Below the pieces are notes generated by a model. It was not told where the DNA came from. It saw only the letters and a program-made list of their open reading frames with translations, and made no database searches. 64,000 nt of DNA from Shewanella sp. MBTL60-007 (GTDB lineage Bacteria > Pseudomonadota > Gammaproteobacteria > Enterobacterales > Shewanellaceae), in assembly GCF_019654915.1 (NCBI RefSeq), contig NZ_BPET01000019.1, positions 1 through 64,000 of the forward strand. The letters run 5' to 3'. The translations under genes and the position numbers were made by a program. Below, one piece after another: positions 63,993 through 64,000 of the stretch (position 1 is the first letter of the stretch; each line of letters opens with the position of its first letter).

Positions 63993-64000
63993 GTGAAACT
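63993..64000 (+). CDS. Possible start of the next gene (truncated by the window)
   Basis: GTGAAACT at the window end follows TAGGAG with suitable spacing. Only two codons are visible, so nothing can be said about the product. Confidence 0.3.

Overview
The window is about 64 kb of chromosome from a marine gammaproteobacterium, almost certainly Shewanella. The evidence is the gene content and order: a CRP nearly identical to the enterobacterial protein, the yheV-yheS-(TIGR02444)-yheT-yheU-prkB-crp neighbourhood, cydDC, putA, a DUF47-pit pair, and ygiM/ygiF/glnE. No rRNA, tRNA, insertion sequence, CRISPR array or prophage was recognised.

Layout. 1-3.2 kb: an accessory cell-surface region with the start of an EAL-domain gene, a ToxR-like membrane-bound regulator with a small membrane partner, and a lone fimbrial subunit gene. 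3.5-7.9 kb: a nitric oxide detoxification unit, a quinol NO reductase (norB) followed by its sigma-54 activator gene norR. A row of GT-N7-AC NorR sites and a -24/-12 promoter lie in front of norB. 8-11 kb: two overlapping M16 peptidase genes. 11-12.9 kb: a chromosomal parM-parR pair. 13-16.8 kb: a D-serine catabolism cluster (dsdA, dsdX, divergent dsdC). 17-21.4 kb: small unknown or surface-type genes (LRR protein, DUF3592, DUF4347) interspersed with an unusual family of hairpin-rich repeat elements. 21.7-36.3 kb: glnE, ygiF and ygiM, which are neighbours in E. coli. Here a lipoprotein / DUF350 / spermidine synthase-like / PspA (yjfIJK-like) / K+ channel cluster lies between glnE and ygiF, and a DUF47-pit phosphate transport pair lies between ygiF and ygiM. 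37-40 kb: putA. 40.6-44.7 kb: two tandem paralogous chemoreceptors. 44.8-48.4 kb: cydDC. 48.7-53.9 kb: small conserved proteins and two convergent DEAD-box helicases (rhlE, dbpA). 54-64 kb: the yheV-yheS ... crp block, interrupted by an oppositely oriented GMC oxidoreductase/subunit-3 pair and, after prkB, a tandem-repeat tract.

Three observations stand out. (1) Two inverted copies and one fragment of a composite repeat at 18.1, 18.8-19.1 and 19.7-20.1 kb are built from 7-3-7 mini-hairpins whose stems differ by compensatory changes. (2) A 13-base palindrome (GACATAATATGTC or its complement) occurs once next to glnE and twice flanking the promoter of the PspA-type operon, which also carries a candidate tandem ribbon-helix-helix protein gene. 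(3) The LRR protein gene appears to start at an ATT codon. Functional names rest on reading the proteins and recalling families; no database search was run.
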